Below are positions 52,739 through 61,481 of a stretch of DNA of 64,000 nt, one piece after another. The notes beneath the pieces are model-generated. The model had not been told where the DNA came from and ran no database searches. It was given only the letters and a program-made list of their open reading frames with translations. Each line of letters begins with the position of its first letter. Positions within the stretch are counted from its first letter, which is position 1. The stretch lies in the NCBI RefSeq assembly GCF_004208635.1, contig NZ_CP035806.1:1054001-1118000 (forward strand), in the 5' to 3' direction. The position numbers were made by a program, and so were the translations under genes. This DNA is from Leucobacter triazinivorans (GTDB taxonomy: Bacteria > Actinomycetota > Actinomycetes > Actinomycetales > Microbacteriaceae).

Positions 52739-55700
52739 GCGTACCCCGCCACCGGATCAGGTCGAGCTCGACCTCTGGGGGCTTGACGAACCATCGGCTG
52801 ACGCGAAGATTGCGGCCGATACGTCGACCGAGACAAGCGTAGGAGTGCACGTTGACGAAATACACGAACCGACTCAGGGAGCACTGGGAGAAGTACGTCC
52901 CGAACCGCATGAAGATACTCCTCGACTTGGGGCCGGAGACGGAGACCTTCTTTTCGGAGATTGGGGCGCAGATACAGGAAGAAGTCAGTTCGCTGACGGA
53001 GGACATCACGGCGGTGCTGCTGGCGGAAATGCCCGAAGCGAGGGAGGATTATCTCAGGACGGTCGCGACGATGACGACCGCACGGAAGATCGCGGAGGAG
53101 ATCGCCATGACGCACCAGCTCGCATGGGTGAAAGATCCCGCGCTGACGCTCTCAGAAGCGCGCGAGGAGTGGGAGCTGGATCGCCCGATGGACGAGAGCC
53201 TCGTGGACGTCGCCGTGAGAGTGCAGAACTCGGACTACCCGATCTTCTCGACGGAGGAGATGGAAGAGATGGCGAAGGAGTGGGCGGTGCCGCTCGATTT
53301 CCTGAACCAGATGTTCGAGTCGGAGAACCCCTGCAGGTTCATGTACGACCATCAGGCGGTGATGGACGAAGCGGCGACGATCCGGTTCCTCCGCGAAGTC
53401 GGGTAACCAACGAGACACCTGCAGCGCCGCCTCTTGAGGCGGCGCGTTTCGTTCCCGGCGCACCGCACACCCTCGCCCCATCTGGCGGCAAGGCCCGCTT
53501 CGAGGCCAACATCGCGGCGATTCGTCTCGCCCAGCAACTCGCCGCCGAAGATCGTGCCGCGACAGTGCCTGGGCAAGAGGTACTGGCGCGCTGGTCGAGT
53601 TGGGGTGCGATCCCGGAGGTCTTCGATGAGGCGAAGCCGGAGTGGGCGTCCGAGCGAGGCGAGCTGCGCGGGCTGCTGAGCGAGGAGGAGTGGCACGCGG
53701 CGGCGCGCACGACGATCAACGCGCACTACACCGACCCGATGCTCGTGAAGCGCATCTGGCGGGCACTCGAATCGCTCGGATTCTCAGGCGGGCCGGTGCT
53801 CGAACCTGGCAGCGGTCTCGGTACCTTCATCGGGCTCGCACCCGATGATGCGCAGGTGACCGGGGTCGAGCTCGATCCGGTCACGGCGCTCATCAGCCAG
53901 ACCCTCTACCCTCATGCGACGATCCGCAACCAGTCGTTCGCGGATACCCGCATCGCCGAGGGTACATTCGAGGCTGCGGTAGGCAATGTGCCGTTCGGAA
54001 GAGTAACGCTGCACGATCCGGTGCATAACGCGACCAAGCAGTCGTTGCACAATCACTTCATCATCAAGGCGCTGCACCTGACCCGGCCTGGCGGTCTGGT
54101 TGCGGTACTGACGTCGCACTACACGATGGATGCCCAGAACCCCGGTGCGCGCAGGGAGATGAACGCACTCGCCGATCTCGTGGGCGCGATCCGGCTCCCC
54201 AACCGCACCCACTCTCGCACGGCGGGCACTACCGTCGTCACCGACCTGCTGGTGCTGCGCCGCCGAGAGAACGGTGAACCACCACGCGACGTGTCCTGGG
54301 AGACGGTGACGCGCATCGTGCTCGACGGCGAAGATGTGTTGCTCAATCCGTTCTTCGACGAGCACCCTGAGATGGTGCTCGGTACGCTCAAGGCTGGGCA
54401 TGGCCCTTATGGGCCGACGCTCGAGGTCGCGGGCGATCTTGAACGGCTCGATGCCGACTTCGAGAACGCGCTCGATCAGCTGACCTTTACCGCCCGGCGG
54501 GAGGGTCTCACCCTGACGCCACCAAGCGCCGAGCACACTGTGCGGCAGGTCGCATCGGTGCCAGCGGCAACATCTCACTTCGACGGCACGATCATCGCGC
54601 ATGAGGACGGCAGTTTCGGGGTGGTGTCGGCAGGGGCGATCCTCCCGTTCACGGTGCCGAAGTCTGGGGCAGTGGAGATGCGGGCGTTGCTGCGGATGCG
54701 CGACGCCGCGTCCGCCCTGCTGTCAATGGAGGCCGCGTCCGCCGACGACACGGCCGAACTCGAGCAAGCGCGAGAGAGCCTGCGACGCGGCTACCAGAAG
54801 TACCTCGGCAAGTACGGACCGCTGAATCGCTTCACCCGGTATGGAACCGGTCGCGTGAACGAGGAAGGGGAGGAGACGATTGCTCGGAAGGTGCCGACTC
54901 CGATCCGGCTGTTGCGCTCCGACCCGTTCGGGCCGCTCGTGCTCGCCCTCGAAGTCTACGACGACGTGGAGGAGACGGCGACCCCGGCGGCGCTCCTCAG
55001 CCGCCGCGTGGTTGCACCACGCCCTGAGATTCAGGGCGTCGAGACGGCAGCAGACGCAGTCGCGGTGAGTCTCGACCGGAGGGGCGGAATCGACCTTACA
55101 CTGATCGCTGACCTGCTCGGCATCAGCGAGGCCGATGCACGGTCGGCGCTTGGCGACATGGTGTTCACCGACCCAGTTTCGGATGAACTGGTGCATACTC
55201 CCGCGTATCTCTCGGGCGACATCTACCGAAAGCTCGACGCGGCAACGGCACGAGCTGAGGCTGATCCCGCGTTCCGGGAGAATGTTGAGGCGCTGCGGCA
55301 GGTGCTTCCGAAGCCACTCGATGCCTCCGAGGTGACAGCGAAGGTGGGAGCGGTGTGGATCAGCGACACGATCCACCAGCAGTTCCTGCGCGAACTGCTG
55401 GGCACGAACGAGGTGCGGGTCGAGAGCCCGATGCCAGGCATGTGGGATGTGAAAGGCGGCAGGCAGGGTCTCCGCGCGACCTCGGAGTGGGGAACGAAGC
55501 GCAGACCTGCGCCCGAGCTCCTGAAATCGTTGGCGGAGCAGAAGCCGGTGCTCGTCTATGACGAGATCGAGGAGCCCGATGGGTCGAAGCATCGGGAACT
55601 CAACACCGTGCAGACTGCTGCCGCGCAGGAGAAAGCTGATGCAATCGCCGAGCGATTCTCGATGTGGGTGTGGGAAGATCCAACCCGCGCACAGGAACTG

Positions 55701-58481
55701 CTCGCTCTCTACAACCGCACCTTCAACGGGATCGTGTTGCGCGACTACGACGGCGCAGGCGACTACCTGACATTCCCAGGGATGGCGTCGAACTTCGTGA
55801 TGCGTCCGCATCAGCGAGCAGCGGTCGCCCGCATGATCACTGAGCCCAGCGCCGGACTCTTTCACGAGGTTGGGGCCGGGAAAACCGCTGAAATGATTGC
55901 CGGGGTCATGGAAATGCGACGCATGGGCCTCATTCAGAAACCGATCATCTCGATCCCGAACCACATGCTCGAACAGTTCGGCAGGGAATGGCTGCAGCTC
56001 TACCCACAAGCGAAGATCCTTGCGGCATCCAGCGCCGACCTGACGGCAGATCGCAGACGGCAGTTCGTGGCTCGCGCGGCAGCGAACGAGTGGGATGGGA
56101 TACTCATCACCCACTCCGCATTCGCACGGATCGGGCTCAAGCTTGAGAACGAGGTGACCTACCGGCGCACACAGATCGACGAGATGCGCAACGCCCTGGA
56201 ACGCATGGACGGTGAAGACCGGCTCAGCGTGAAGAAGCTCCAGAACAAGCTCATCGCAGCCGAGGAGAAGCTGAAGAAGCTCACCAGCAAACCGCGCGAT
56301 CCCGGCGTGAGCTTCGAGGACACCGGCATCGACTACATCGTCGTGGACGAGATACACCTCTTCAAGAACCTCGCCACAGAATCAAACATCCCCGACGCGA
56401 ACATTCGAGGATCGGAGCGCGCCTCCGACCTGCACATGAAGACAGAGTACCTCCGCTCGCAGGGCAAGCAGCGGATCATCACGGGCGCAACGGCGACACC
56501 GATCTCAAACTCGATTACCGAAGCTTACACAATGCAGCGGTACCTGCGCCCCGATCTGCTCGAGGCGGCGGGCATCGGCAGCTCCTTCGACGCGTGGGCA
56601 GCGACCTTCGGAGAGACCGTCACCCAGATGGAAATGTCACCCACCGGAGCATCGTTCCGGATGAAGACCCGCTTCGCCAAGTTCAAGAACGTGCCCGAGA
56701 TGCTGCGCATGTGGTCGACGTTCGCCGACGTGAAGACTGCCGAGGACCTGAAACTCCCTGTACCTGAGATGGCAGAGCGCCCAGACGGGAGCCGGTCCCC
56801 GGAAGCACGCGCGGTGCCGCCTACCGTCGAGTTAGAGGCGTTTGTGCAGAAGCTCGGCGAGCGTGCCGAGAAGATCATGGCCGGCCGGGTCGATCCGCGC
56901 GACGACAACATGCTGTCGATCACGAACGATGGGCGCAAGGCCGCACTCGACATGCGAATGATCATTCCGCGAGACCCCTCGGGGCCGACCAAGGTCGAAG
57001 TCGCCGCTGACATGATCCACCACCTCTGGCAGCAAACCGCTAACACCGAGTATCTCGATGCCGCGACTGGAGAACCGTCGGACACTCGCGGTGCACTGCA
57101 ACTCGTGTTCGCTGACCTCTCGACCCCGAACCCCGACAAATGGAACATCTACGAGGAACTGAAGCAGCAACTCGTGATGCGCGGAATGCCAACACAGTCA
57201 GTGCGGTTCATTCACGAAGCCCGCAACGACATCGAGAAGGCGCAGGTGTTCGCGGCGGCGCGCGCCGGGCACATCGCAGTGCTCGTGGGCTCCACCGAAC
57301 GCATGGGAGTCGGTACCAACGTGCAAGCCCGTGCGGTCGCGCTCTACCACCTGGATTGCCCCTGGCGGCCATCGGACATTGCCCAGCGCGAGGGCCGCAT
57401 CATGCGGCAGGGCAACCAGAACGATGTCGTCGGGATCATCCGCCTCATCACCGAGCGCTCCTTCGACTCGTATATGTGGCAGGGCGTCGAACGTAAGGCG
57501 CGGTTCATTGCGCAGGTCATGCGGGGCAAACTCGATGTGCGTGAGATCGAGGAGATTGACCCCTCCGCGCTCTCCGCTGCAGAAGCGAAGGCACTCGCTA
57601 CCGGCAACCCGCTCATGCTCGAACACGCCACGATCCAGTCCGAAGTGCATCGGCTCAGGAAGCTCGAACAAGCGCATCATAGCAATGAGCGGGTACTCGA
57701 ACACACCCGTGACCTGGCAGGGGATGATGTGACCCGGATCACTCGGGAGATCACCGGGTTCGAGGCCGTGCTTCCACAGACGATCGACACCGGTGGTGAC
57801 CGGTTCCGCATCGTGTTGAACGACCGTCTCTATGATTCCCGCACCGATGCCTCGCATGCGCTCATGAGCTGGGCTGCGCAGAGTGGCATCAAGTACCTAT
57901 CGCACTACTCGGCACGTGAGTTCGGGGTGATCGGAAAGCTCGGAAACTTCGACATCGGCTGCGAGGTCACCCCTGAGATGGGCGGAGACCTGCTCGTCAG
58001 GCTGGAACTCCGGGGCGTGCCGCGTGGCAGCTTCTCCGTCACCCGTGAGACGTTCCTGTCGGGTGGAACCGGGCTGATCCAGCGGATCGAGAATCGCATG
58101 TCCGAGATCCCCTCCCAGCTTGAGAGAGCACGCACCGAACTCGCCGAGGCTATGCAGACACGGGATGATGCCGACTCGAGGCTCGGGCAACCGTTCAAGC
58201 ACGCACTCGCACTGTCGGCAGCCGAGGCCGACTTCGAGCGCGTCTCGGCCGAGCTTCTGGCGATGCAACGCCGTAAGGACAAGGAGCCCAGTCCAGCACC
58301 CCAGGCAGAGCGGGGAGGCGAGTCTGAGCGATGGTCGCGCACCAAGTTAACGGTCGAAGCGGTGCGAGCGTATCAACCCGTTAGCGGATTGCAGGCAGGC
58401 CCCGAACGTGAACAGTCCCCTGCTGCTCCGGCTAGGGCTTCGCGTGCGGTCGAGCCGAGCGGGCACTCTCTCAGAAGATGA
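52725..58481 (+). CDS. Giant N6-adenine methylase / superfamily 2 helicase fusion (DarB-like)
   Basis: The open frame reads from GTG 52725 (ATG 52713 also possible) to 58481, about 1918 residues. A methylase domain carries VLEPGSGLGTFIGLAP, ELDPVTALI and GNVPFG in place of the NPPY motif. A helicase follows: HEVGAGKTAEMI (Walker A), DYIVVDEIHLFKN (DEIH), GATATPISN, and QREGRIMRQGNQ (motif VI), then a coiled-coil end. Similar fusions on plasmids and phage P1 (DarB) protect incoming DNA from restriction. Residues 44-228 lie over another gene in a different frame (52852-53406) and look non-protein-like; no start codon exists between that gene and the conserved FVPGAPHTLAPSGGKAR, so the true N-terminus is unresolved. 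Confidence 0.82.
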   Translation: MARRRRTPPPDQVELDLWGLDEPSADAKIAADTSTETSVGVHVDEIHEPTQGALGEVRPEPHEDTPRLGAGDGDLLFGDWGADTGRSQFADGGHHGGAAGGNARSEGGLSQDGRDDDDRTEDRGGDRHDAPARMGERSRADALRSARGVGAGSPDGREPRGRRRESAELGLPDLLDGGDGRDGEGVGGAARFPEPDVRVGEPLQVHVRPSGGDGRSGDDPVPPRSRVTNETPAAPPLEAARFVPGAPHTLAPSGGKARFEANIAAIRLAQQLAAEDRAATVPGQEVLARWSSWGAIPEVFDEAKPEWASERGELRGLLSEEEWHAAARTTINAHYTDPMLVKRIWRALESLGFSGGPVLEPGSGLGTFIGLAPDDAQVTGVELDPVTALISQTLYPHATIRNQSFADTRIAEGTFEAAVGNVPFGRVTLHDPVHNATKQSLHNHFIIKALHLTRPGGLVAVLTSHYTMDAQNPGARREMNALADLVGAIRLPNRTHSRTAGTTVVTDLLVLRRRENGEPPRDVSWETVTRIVLDGEDVLLNPFFDEHPEMVLGTLKAGHGPYGPTLEVAGDLERLDADFENALDQLTFTARREGLTLTPPSAEHTVRQVASVPAATSHFDGTIIAHEDGSFGVVSAGAILPFTVPKSGAVEMRALLRMRDAASALLSMEAASADDTAELEQARESLRRGYQKYLGKYGPLNRFTRYGTGRVNEEGEETIARKVPTPIRLLRSDPFGPLVLALEVYDDVEETATPAALLSRRVVAPRPEIQGVETAADAVAVSLDRRGGIDLTLIADLLGISEADARSALGDMVFTDPVSDELVHTPAYLSGDIYRKLDAATARAEADPAFRENVEALRQVLPKPLDASEVTAKVGAVWISDTIHQQFLRELLGTNEVRVESPMPGMWDVKGGRQGLRATSEWGTKRRPAPELLKSLAEQKPVLVYDEIEEPDGSKHRELNTVQTAAAQEKADAIAERFSMWVWEDPTRAQELLALYNRTFNGIVLRDYDGAGDYLTFPGMASNFVMRPHQRAAVARMITEPSAGLFHEVGAGKTAEMIAGVMEMRRMGLIQKPIISIPNHMLEQFGREWLQLYPQAKILAASSADLTADRRRQFVARAAANEWDGILITHSAFARIGLKLENEVTYRRTQIDEMRNALERMDGEDRLSVKKLQNKLIAAEEKLKKLTSKPRDPGVSFEDTGIDYIVVDEIHLFKNLATESNIPDANIRGSERASDLHMKTEYLRSQGKQRIITGATATPISNSITEAYTMQRYLRPDLLEAAGIGSSFDAWAATFGETVTQMEMSPTGASFRMKTRFAKFKNVPEMLRMWSTFADVKTAEDLKLPVPEMAERPDGSRSPEARAVPPTVELEAFVQKLGERAEKIMAGRVDPRDDNMLSITNDGRKAALDMRMIIPRDPSGPTKVEVAADMIHHLWQQTANTEYLDAATGEPSDTRGALQLVFADLSTPNPDKWNIYEELKQQLVMRGMPTQSVRFIHEARNDIEKAQVFAAARAGHIAVLVGSTERMGVGTNVQARAVALYHLDCPWRPSDIAQREGRIMRQGNQNDVVGIIRLITERSFDSYMWQGVERKARFIAQVMRGKLDVREIEEIDPSALSAAEAKALATGNPLMLEHATIQSEVHRLRKLEQAHHSNERVLEHTRDLAGDDVTRITREITGFEAVLPQTIDTGGDRFRIVLNDRLYDSRTDASHALMSWAAQSGIKYLSHYSAREFGVIGKLGNFDIGCEVTPEMGGDLLVRLELRGVPRGSFSVTRETFLSGGTGLIQRIENRMSEIPSQLERARTELAEAMQTRDDADSRLGQPFKHALALSAAEADFERVSAELLAMQRRKDKEPSPAPQAERGGESERWSRTKLTVEAVRAYQPVSGLQAGPEREQSPAAPARASRAVEPSGHSLRR
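52852..53406 (+). CDS. Nested hypothetical gene, out of frame inside the helicase ORF
   Basis: A 184-residue helical protein (TKYTNRLREHWEKYVPNRMK, DLGPETETFFSEIGAQIQEE, YLRTVATMTTARKIAEEIAM, then FSTEEMEEMAKEWAVP.DFLNQMF). Its amino-acid balance and G/C-ending codons are those of a real gene, unlike the Asp/Gly/Arg-rich product of the overlapping helicase frame. I recall small proteins of this EHW...ETFF.E.G.QI type preceding helicase genes in actinobacterial mobile elements. No function is known. The whole gene, ATG to TAA, is contained in the longer frame, and it ends two bases before the first conserved-looking helicase codons. Confidence 0.75.
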   Translation: MTKYTNRLREHWEKYVPNRMKILLDLGPETETFFSEIGAQIQEEVSSLTEDITAVLLAEMPEAREDYLRTVATMTTARKIAEEIAMTHQLAWVKDPALTLSEAREEWELDRPMDESLVDVAVRVQNSDYPIFSTEEMEEMAKEWAVPLDFLNQMFESENPCRFMYDHQAVMDEAATIRFLREVG

Positions 58482-58555
58482 GGTTTGGGCGGGTTCTCCT
58501 TACCTCCTTGGTAGTCGCGTCGGTGCTCGGCGCCAGCCGGTAGGAGGCGAGATTG

Positions 58556-59029
58556 ATGGACACGGATACTCCAGTTGATACGGTCGATTCGATCGCGCTC
58601 GGCGTCAGCATGAAAGGGTTCTTCGCAACGATGCCGGAGTTGACGTATTCCGAGGAAGGCCGTCCTGTCTTCTTCGCCCGGTTCGGGATCGAGTGTCACC
58701 GCACCGCCCCAGATGGCACAAGGATCAGGTTGGAGCCCCGCTTCGGCAGCGTCTTCGCCTACGGGGAGACCGCCGAGATTGCCCACCGGCAGTTCCGCAA
58801 GTACGACGTGTTCATCGCACACGGCCAGATCGAGACCAACAAGAACTCTGGCAAGCAACAGTTCGTCGCCGAGGACTTCGGCCACAGTATCCTCCGCACC
58901 CGTTACGAGGTCGACCGCTCGCCTCGGCACACCGTCGGTGAATCGCAACGACAAGCGATCACTCCCGACTCCCTCAACCGGTCGCGGCGTCGACGCGAGC
59001 AACCTCAACCGACTGGAATCAGCAGATAG
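58556..59029 (+). CDS. Single-stranded-DNA-binding-like protein
   Basis: A 157-residue protein from ATG 58556 behind AGGAGG. The OB-fold-like core is SIALGVSMKGFFATMPELTY (strand 1 and loop), PVFFARFGIECHR (in SSB, a strand of the form ..FRLA), YGETAEIAHRQFRKYDVFIAHGQIET (SSB-type strand with GD or G.I) and EDFGHSILRTRYEV. The C-terminus is basic, lacking the acidic tip of host SSB. ICE-borne SSBs coat the transferred strand. The identity is moderately supported. Confidence 0.72.
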   Translation: MDTDTPVDTVDSIALGVSMKGFFATMPELTYSEEGRPVFFARFGIECHRTAPDGTRIRLEPRFGSVFAYGETAEIAHRQFRKYDVFIAHGQIETNKNSGKQQFVAEDFGHSILRTRYEVDRSPRHTVGESQRQAITPDSLNRSRRRREQPQPTGISR

Positions 59030-59042
59030 AAAGGCGACTACC

Positions 59043-59663
59043 TTGCACGATGAAGCAGCAGAGCTGACCCCCGTTCCCGATGCCGAGCCTGATCCTACCG
59101 AGTCTGAGGGTGAGGGCACGAAGTACGATGGCCCGGAGCTTCCCAGGCTCGGCAATACTGCCAGTGCAGGTGGTCGGGTTTCCGGGCCTGCGCGCCCGTT
59201 GAATTGGAATCTGCTCAGCAGCGAGCAGGCGGAGGTCGAATGGCTGGAACTCAACTCGTGGGTATCGTGGCTTCGGTTGACCTACGGGCTCACGCCTGCG
59301 GTGCTCCCTCCGTTCTGGCATCGGCACCCGGAGCTCGTCTGGGAGCTTTCGGCGCTGCACCGTGCCTGGCTCGGAGCCTACGACCCTGAGCAGCACGTCA
59401 GCGGCCCGATGATCTGGCACCACGACTTCACCGAGGCACAGGCCCGGCTGCGCGTCTGGGTACAAGCCTGCGGAACCCGACTCGACCGCGACCGCCCAAC
59501 ACGGCAGATCCCCTGGCCGGGAGAGCCCCCATTCCCACAGATCGCCGAAGCGGTGATCCCCGACCGAGACCTCGACTTCGTTCAGTTCGTGATCGAGGAT
59601 GTCGCTTCGCGGCGAGCCGATGAGGATGCCTACTATGCGAAGGCCGCAGAAACGTCTGCTTGA
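59043..59663 (+). CDS. DUF4913 protein
   Basis: A 206-residue protein starting at TTG 59043 (AAAGGCG upstream), 13 bp after the SSB-like gene. Residues about 60-165 match the DUF4913 pattern common on actinobacterial plasmids and ICEs: WLELNSWVSWLRLTYGL, PPFWHRHPELVWELSALHRAWL and GPMIWHHDF. The function of the family is unknown. The earlier part of the frame overlaps the SSB-like gene and is a shadow. A perfect inverted repeat follows the stop. Confidence 0.8.
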   Translation: MHDEAAELTPVPDAEPDPTESEGEGTKYDGPELPRLGNTASAGGRVSGPARPLNWNLLSSEQAEVEWLELNSWVSWLRLTYGLTPAVLPPFWHRHPELVWELSALHRAWLGAYDPEQHVSGPMIWHHDFTEAQARLRVWVQACGTRLDRDRPTRQIPWPGEPPFPQIAEAVIPDRDLDFVQFVIEDVASRRADEDAYYAKAAETSA

Positions 59664-59671
59664 ATAGCCGG

Positions 59672-59719
59672 ACATAGTGAGGCGGGGGTGCGCATCTGCG
59701 CACCCCCGCCTCACTATGT
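59672..59719. repeat. Perfect 23-bp inverted repeat between DUF4913 and integrase genes
   Basis: Bases 59672-59694 are exactly inverse to 59697-59719 with a 2-nt loop (TC); the arms begin ACATAGTGAGG. It lies between convergent genes (stops at 59663 and 59741). The simplest reading is a bidirectional terminator, but the arms are long and no T run follows on the plus side. A recombination or replication structure is an alternative. Confidence 0.85.
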
Positions 59720-59740
59720 ACCTCAGTCGTGAACTAGCCG

Positions 59741-60928
59741 CTATTCATCTCGTGCGAATACTCTGTCGAGGAGCTTCGCTGTTTCCGGGTTCACCATTTC
59801 GTTGCGGCGGATGTAGTGCTGGACGGTGATCCTTGTGTCGGTATGACCGAGAAGCTCCGCAGCCAACTCGATATTGGCTTCTTCGTTCACTGCCGTTGCG
59901 ACTGTCCTTCTGAACATATGTGGTGAGACTCCGGTGATGCCGGCCAAACCAAGTACATGCCTGAGTTGACGGCGCACGTTTGCCGTAGTCAGGGGCGCAC
60001 CTCCTCGATTTGAGAACAGCAGTGCCTCTGGCGATGTGTCTTTCATCCGCGCAAGCCGCTTCCGTACCGCTTCGGTCGTGAACGAAGGAATCGCGACGGT
60101 GCGGCATGACTTGGCGGTCTTCGGATGATCCTGTCTCGCAGTCGGTTCTCCCTTGAGACTGACGATTGTGCCGCAGATGCGGATCGACGGCACACTGCTC
60201 GTCACGTCGACATCGCATCGACGGATTGCGAGCACTTCTCCGATGCGGGCCGAGGTGCCGAGCATGACCTCGACGATGCCACCTAACTGACCATCCGGCT
60301 TCGGCCCTGACGGAGACTGGCCGCTTTCCCAATGCAGAATCGCGGCTCGAACTCCATTCACCTGGGCAGGAGTCAGAGCGTTTGGGGTGTGCGCCGGACG
60401 CTTGAGCCGAGCGATATTATCCATTGGATTTCGTGGCAGCACCTCGTGACGTACCGCAAGGCCGAACGCAAGTTTCATTACCACCCTGGCCTGCTTCGCT
60501 CGGTTGTAACTCAGCTTTGCGAGCTGCTTGATGAACTGGTCGCAGCGAGCGACGCCTACCTCGCGGAGCGTCAGGCCTTGGAATACCGGCATGACGAGCT
60601 TGCGCATGTTCCGCTCGTAAAGTTGCCGAGTGGTTTTCGAGATCCTTCCTTCCAGGTCGAGATCGTTCAACCAGTAATCGACCAACTCGCTGAACGAGCT
60701 GTCCGCAGTCAGGAGCGTGTGTGCCGGGCTGACGTTGAAGAGGCTTCGGTCGAGCAGCTTCTGCTTCAACCTCCGTTCCGCGCTAGCTTGGGTGTCGGCG
60801 CGCGCTTGCACGAGTCGGTTCTTTCCATCCCAGTCGCGGTAGTGTGCGCGTGCTTCGATCTTTCCGCTATCGGTCGACAGGAACCAGATCTCGCCGTAGG
60901 TGCCGATAGTGAGTCGAGGGCGGCTCAT
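59741..60928 (-). CDS. Tyrosine recombinase/integrase of the ICE
   Basis: A 395-residue integrase from ATG 60928, which overlaps the excisionase-like stop by 4 bp (ATGA); the longer frame to 60985 runs into that gene. An arm-binding N-terminal domain (about 1-60) and core-binding domain (ELVDYWLNDLDLEGRISKTT) precede the catalytic domain with R in TSARIGEVLAIRR, HMFRR (HxxR), LLGHTDTRITVQHY and the nucleophilic Tyr within that last block. It would integrate the element into the tRNA-Pro 3' end 0.4 kb away. All catalytic residues appear intact, so the element may still excise. Confidence 0.94.
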   Translation of the reverse strand: MSRPRLTIGTYGEIWFLSTDSGKIEARAHYRDWDGKNRLVQARADTQASAERRLKQKLLDRSLFNVSPAHTLLTADSSFSELVDYWLNDLDLEGRISKTTRQLYERNMRKLVMPVFQGLTLREVGVARCDQFIKQLAKLSYNRAKQARVVMKLAFGLAVRHEVLPRNPMDNIARLKRPAHTPNALTPAQVNGVRAAILHWESGQSPSGPKPDGQLGGIVEVMLGTSARIGEVLAIRRCDVDVTSSVPSIRICGTIVSLKGEPTARQDHPKTAKSCRTVAIPSFTTEAVRKRLARMKDTSPEALLFSNRGGAPLTTANVRRQLRHVLGLAGITGVSPHMFRRTVATAVNEEANIELAAELLGHTDTRITVQHYIRRNEMVNPETAKLLDRVFARDE

Positions 60929-61164
60929 TTTGCTGCCTCCGTCTGATTCGCAGCAGGTTCGATGTCGCGCTGCTCGGCGATCCAACTCTGTACATCAGAG
61001 AGCGTGAACTTGAGATGCTTCCCGAAGCGGTGCGCTCGCGGCCCCTGCCCTCTGGTGCGCCAGTCGTAGATCGTCGAGACGGGTACTCCGAGGTAGGAGG
61101 CGAGTTCGCTGATGTCGAGAAGGGGTTCGAGCCCGAGGCGGTGCAGTTCGTTGTTTGTGTCCAT
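60925..61164 (-). CDS. Excisionase-like small helix-turn-helix protein
   Basis: A 79-residue AlpA/Xis-type DNA-binding protein from ATG 61164. LLDISELASYLGVPVSTIYDWRTRGQGP is the MerR-like winged helix, followed by RFGKHLKFTLSDVQSWIAEQ. A longer frame to 61293 exists but starts in the attachment region and its extra residues look unconserved. It is coupled to the integrase start. Proteins like this direct excision, and the 10-bp direct repeats at 61263-61283 are candidate binding sites. Confidence 0.87.
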   Translation of the reverse strand: MDTNNELHRLGLEPLLDISELASYLGVPVSTIYDWRTRGQGPRAHRFGKHLKFTLSDVQSWIAEQRDIEPAANQTEAAK

Positions 61165-61262
61165 GCCGAGGACGTAGGAGAGCAATGCCTGAAGAATCGG
61201 AGTCGTTCGTAGACAACGAACTCGTGCCGAGTCAGGATGCGGGCGAAGCCGCCAGAACGGGA

Positions 61263-61283
61263 GTTTGACGTGGGTTTGACGTG
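61263..61283. repeat. Phased 10-bp direct repeats near the ICE end
   Basis: GTTTGACGTG occurs at 61263-61272 and 61274-61283, an 11-bp period, about one helical turn. It lies between the excisionase-like gene and the tRNA end. Adjacent phased repeats of this size are typical of Xis or integrase arm sites; the assignment is positional. Confidence 0.55.
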
Positions 61284-61304
61284 CAAGGGTCATGTTTCAC
61301 CAAC

Positions 61305-61338
61305 TAGAAAGCCGCGGAATCCGTTGGAATTCCGCGGC
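61305..61338 (-). terminator. Hairpin terminator downstream of tRNA-Pro
   Basis: On the minus strand the 10-bp stem (61338-61329 with 61320-61311, 8-nt loop) follows the tRNA 3' end after 4 bp and is followed by TTTCT. It is a rho-independent terminator for the tRNA, now lying on the ICE side of the junction. Confidence 0.75.
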
Positions 61339-61342
61339 TAAC

Positions 61343-61385
61343 TGGTCGGGATGACAGGATTTGAACCTGCGACCCCGTCGTCCCG
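61343..61385. other. Probable ICE attachment site (att) in the 3' half of tRNA-Pro
   Basis: Actinobacterial tyrosine integrases usually recombine within the 3' 40-50 bp of a tRNA gene. The tRNA 3' end abuts the integrase/excisionase module, and gene content changes from ICE to chromosome here. I found no second copy of this segment in the window, so the other att lies beyond position 1. The exact core boundaries are not visible. Confidence 0.7.
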
Positions 61386-61419
61386 AACGACGTGCGCTAC
61401 CAAGCTGCGCCACATCCCG
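61343..61419 (-). tRNA. tRNA-Pro (anticodon CGG)
   Basis: This is a 77-nt cloverleaf on the minus strand. The acceptor arm CGGGATG pairs with CATCCCG, the discriminator is A and CCA is encoded (61345-61343). The anticodon stem CGTCG/CGACG holds loop TTCGGGA, giving CGG. The T arm is GGTTCAAATCC. Its 3' end points to the integrase, which makes it the attachment site. The gene is intact, as expected when the ICE supplies or preserves the 3' end. Confidence 0.96.
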
Positions 61420-61481
61420 ATCGCGTTTTCACGCAGGGATCACTCTATCGCGTTTCCCCCGAACGCAAAAATCGTGCGGGA

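Noticed and set aside
52852..53406. Dismissing the nested 184-codon frame as a shadow
   Set aside because: Its protein-like composition and helical pattern are better than those of the overlapping helicase frame, so it was kept as a gene.
54723..56357. 544-codon minus-strand frame
   Set aside because: Lies opposite the helicase core, whose motifs are continuous on the plus strand.
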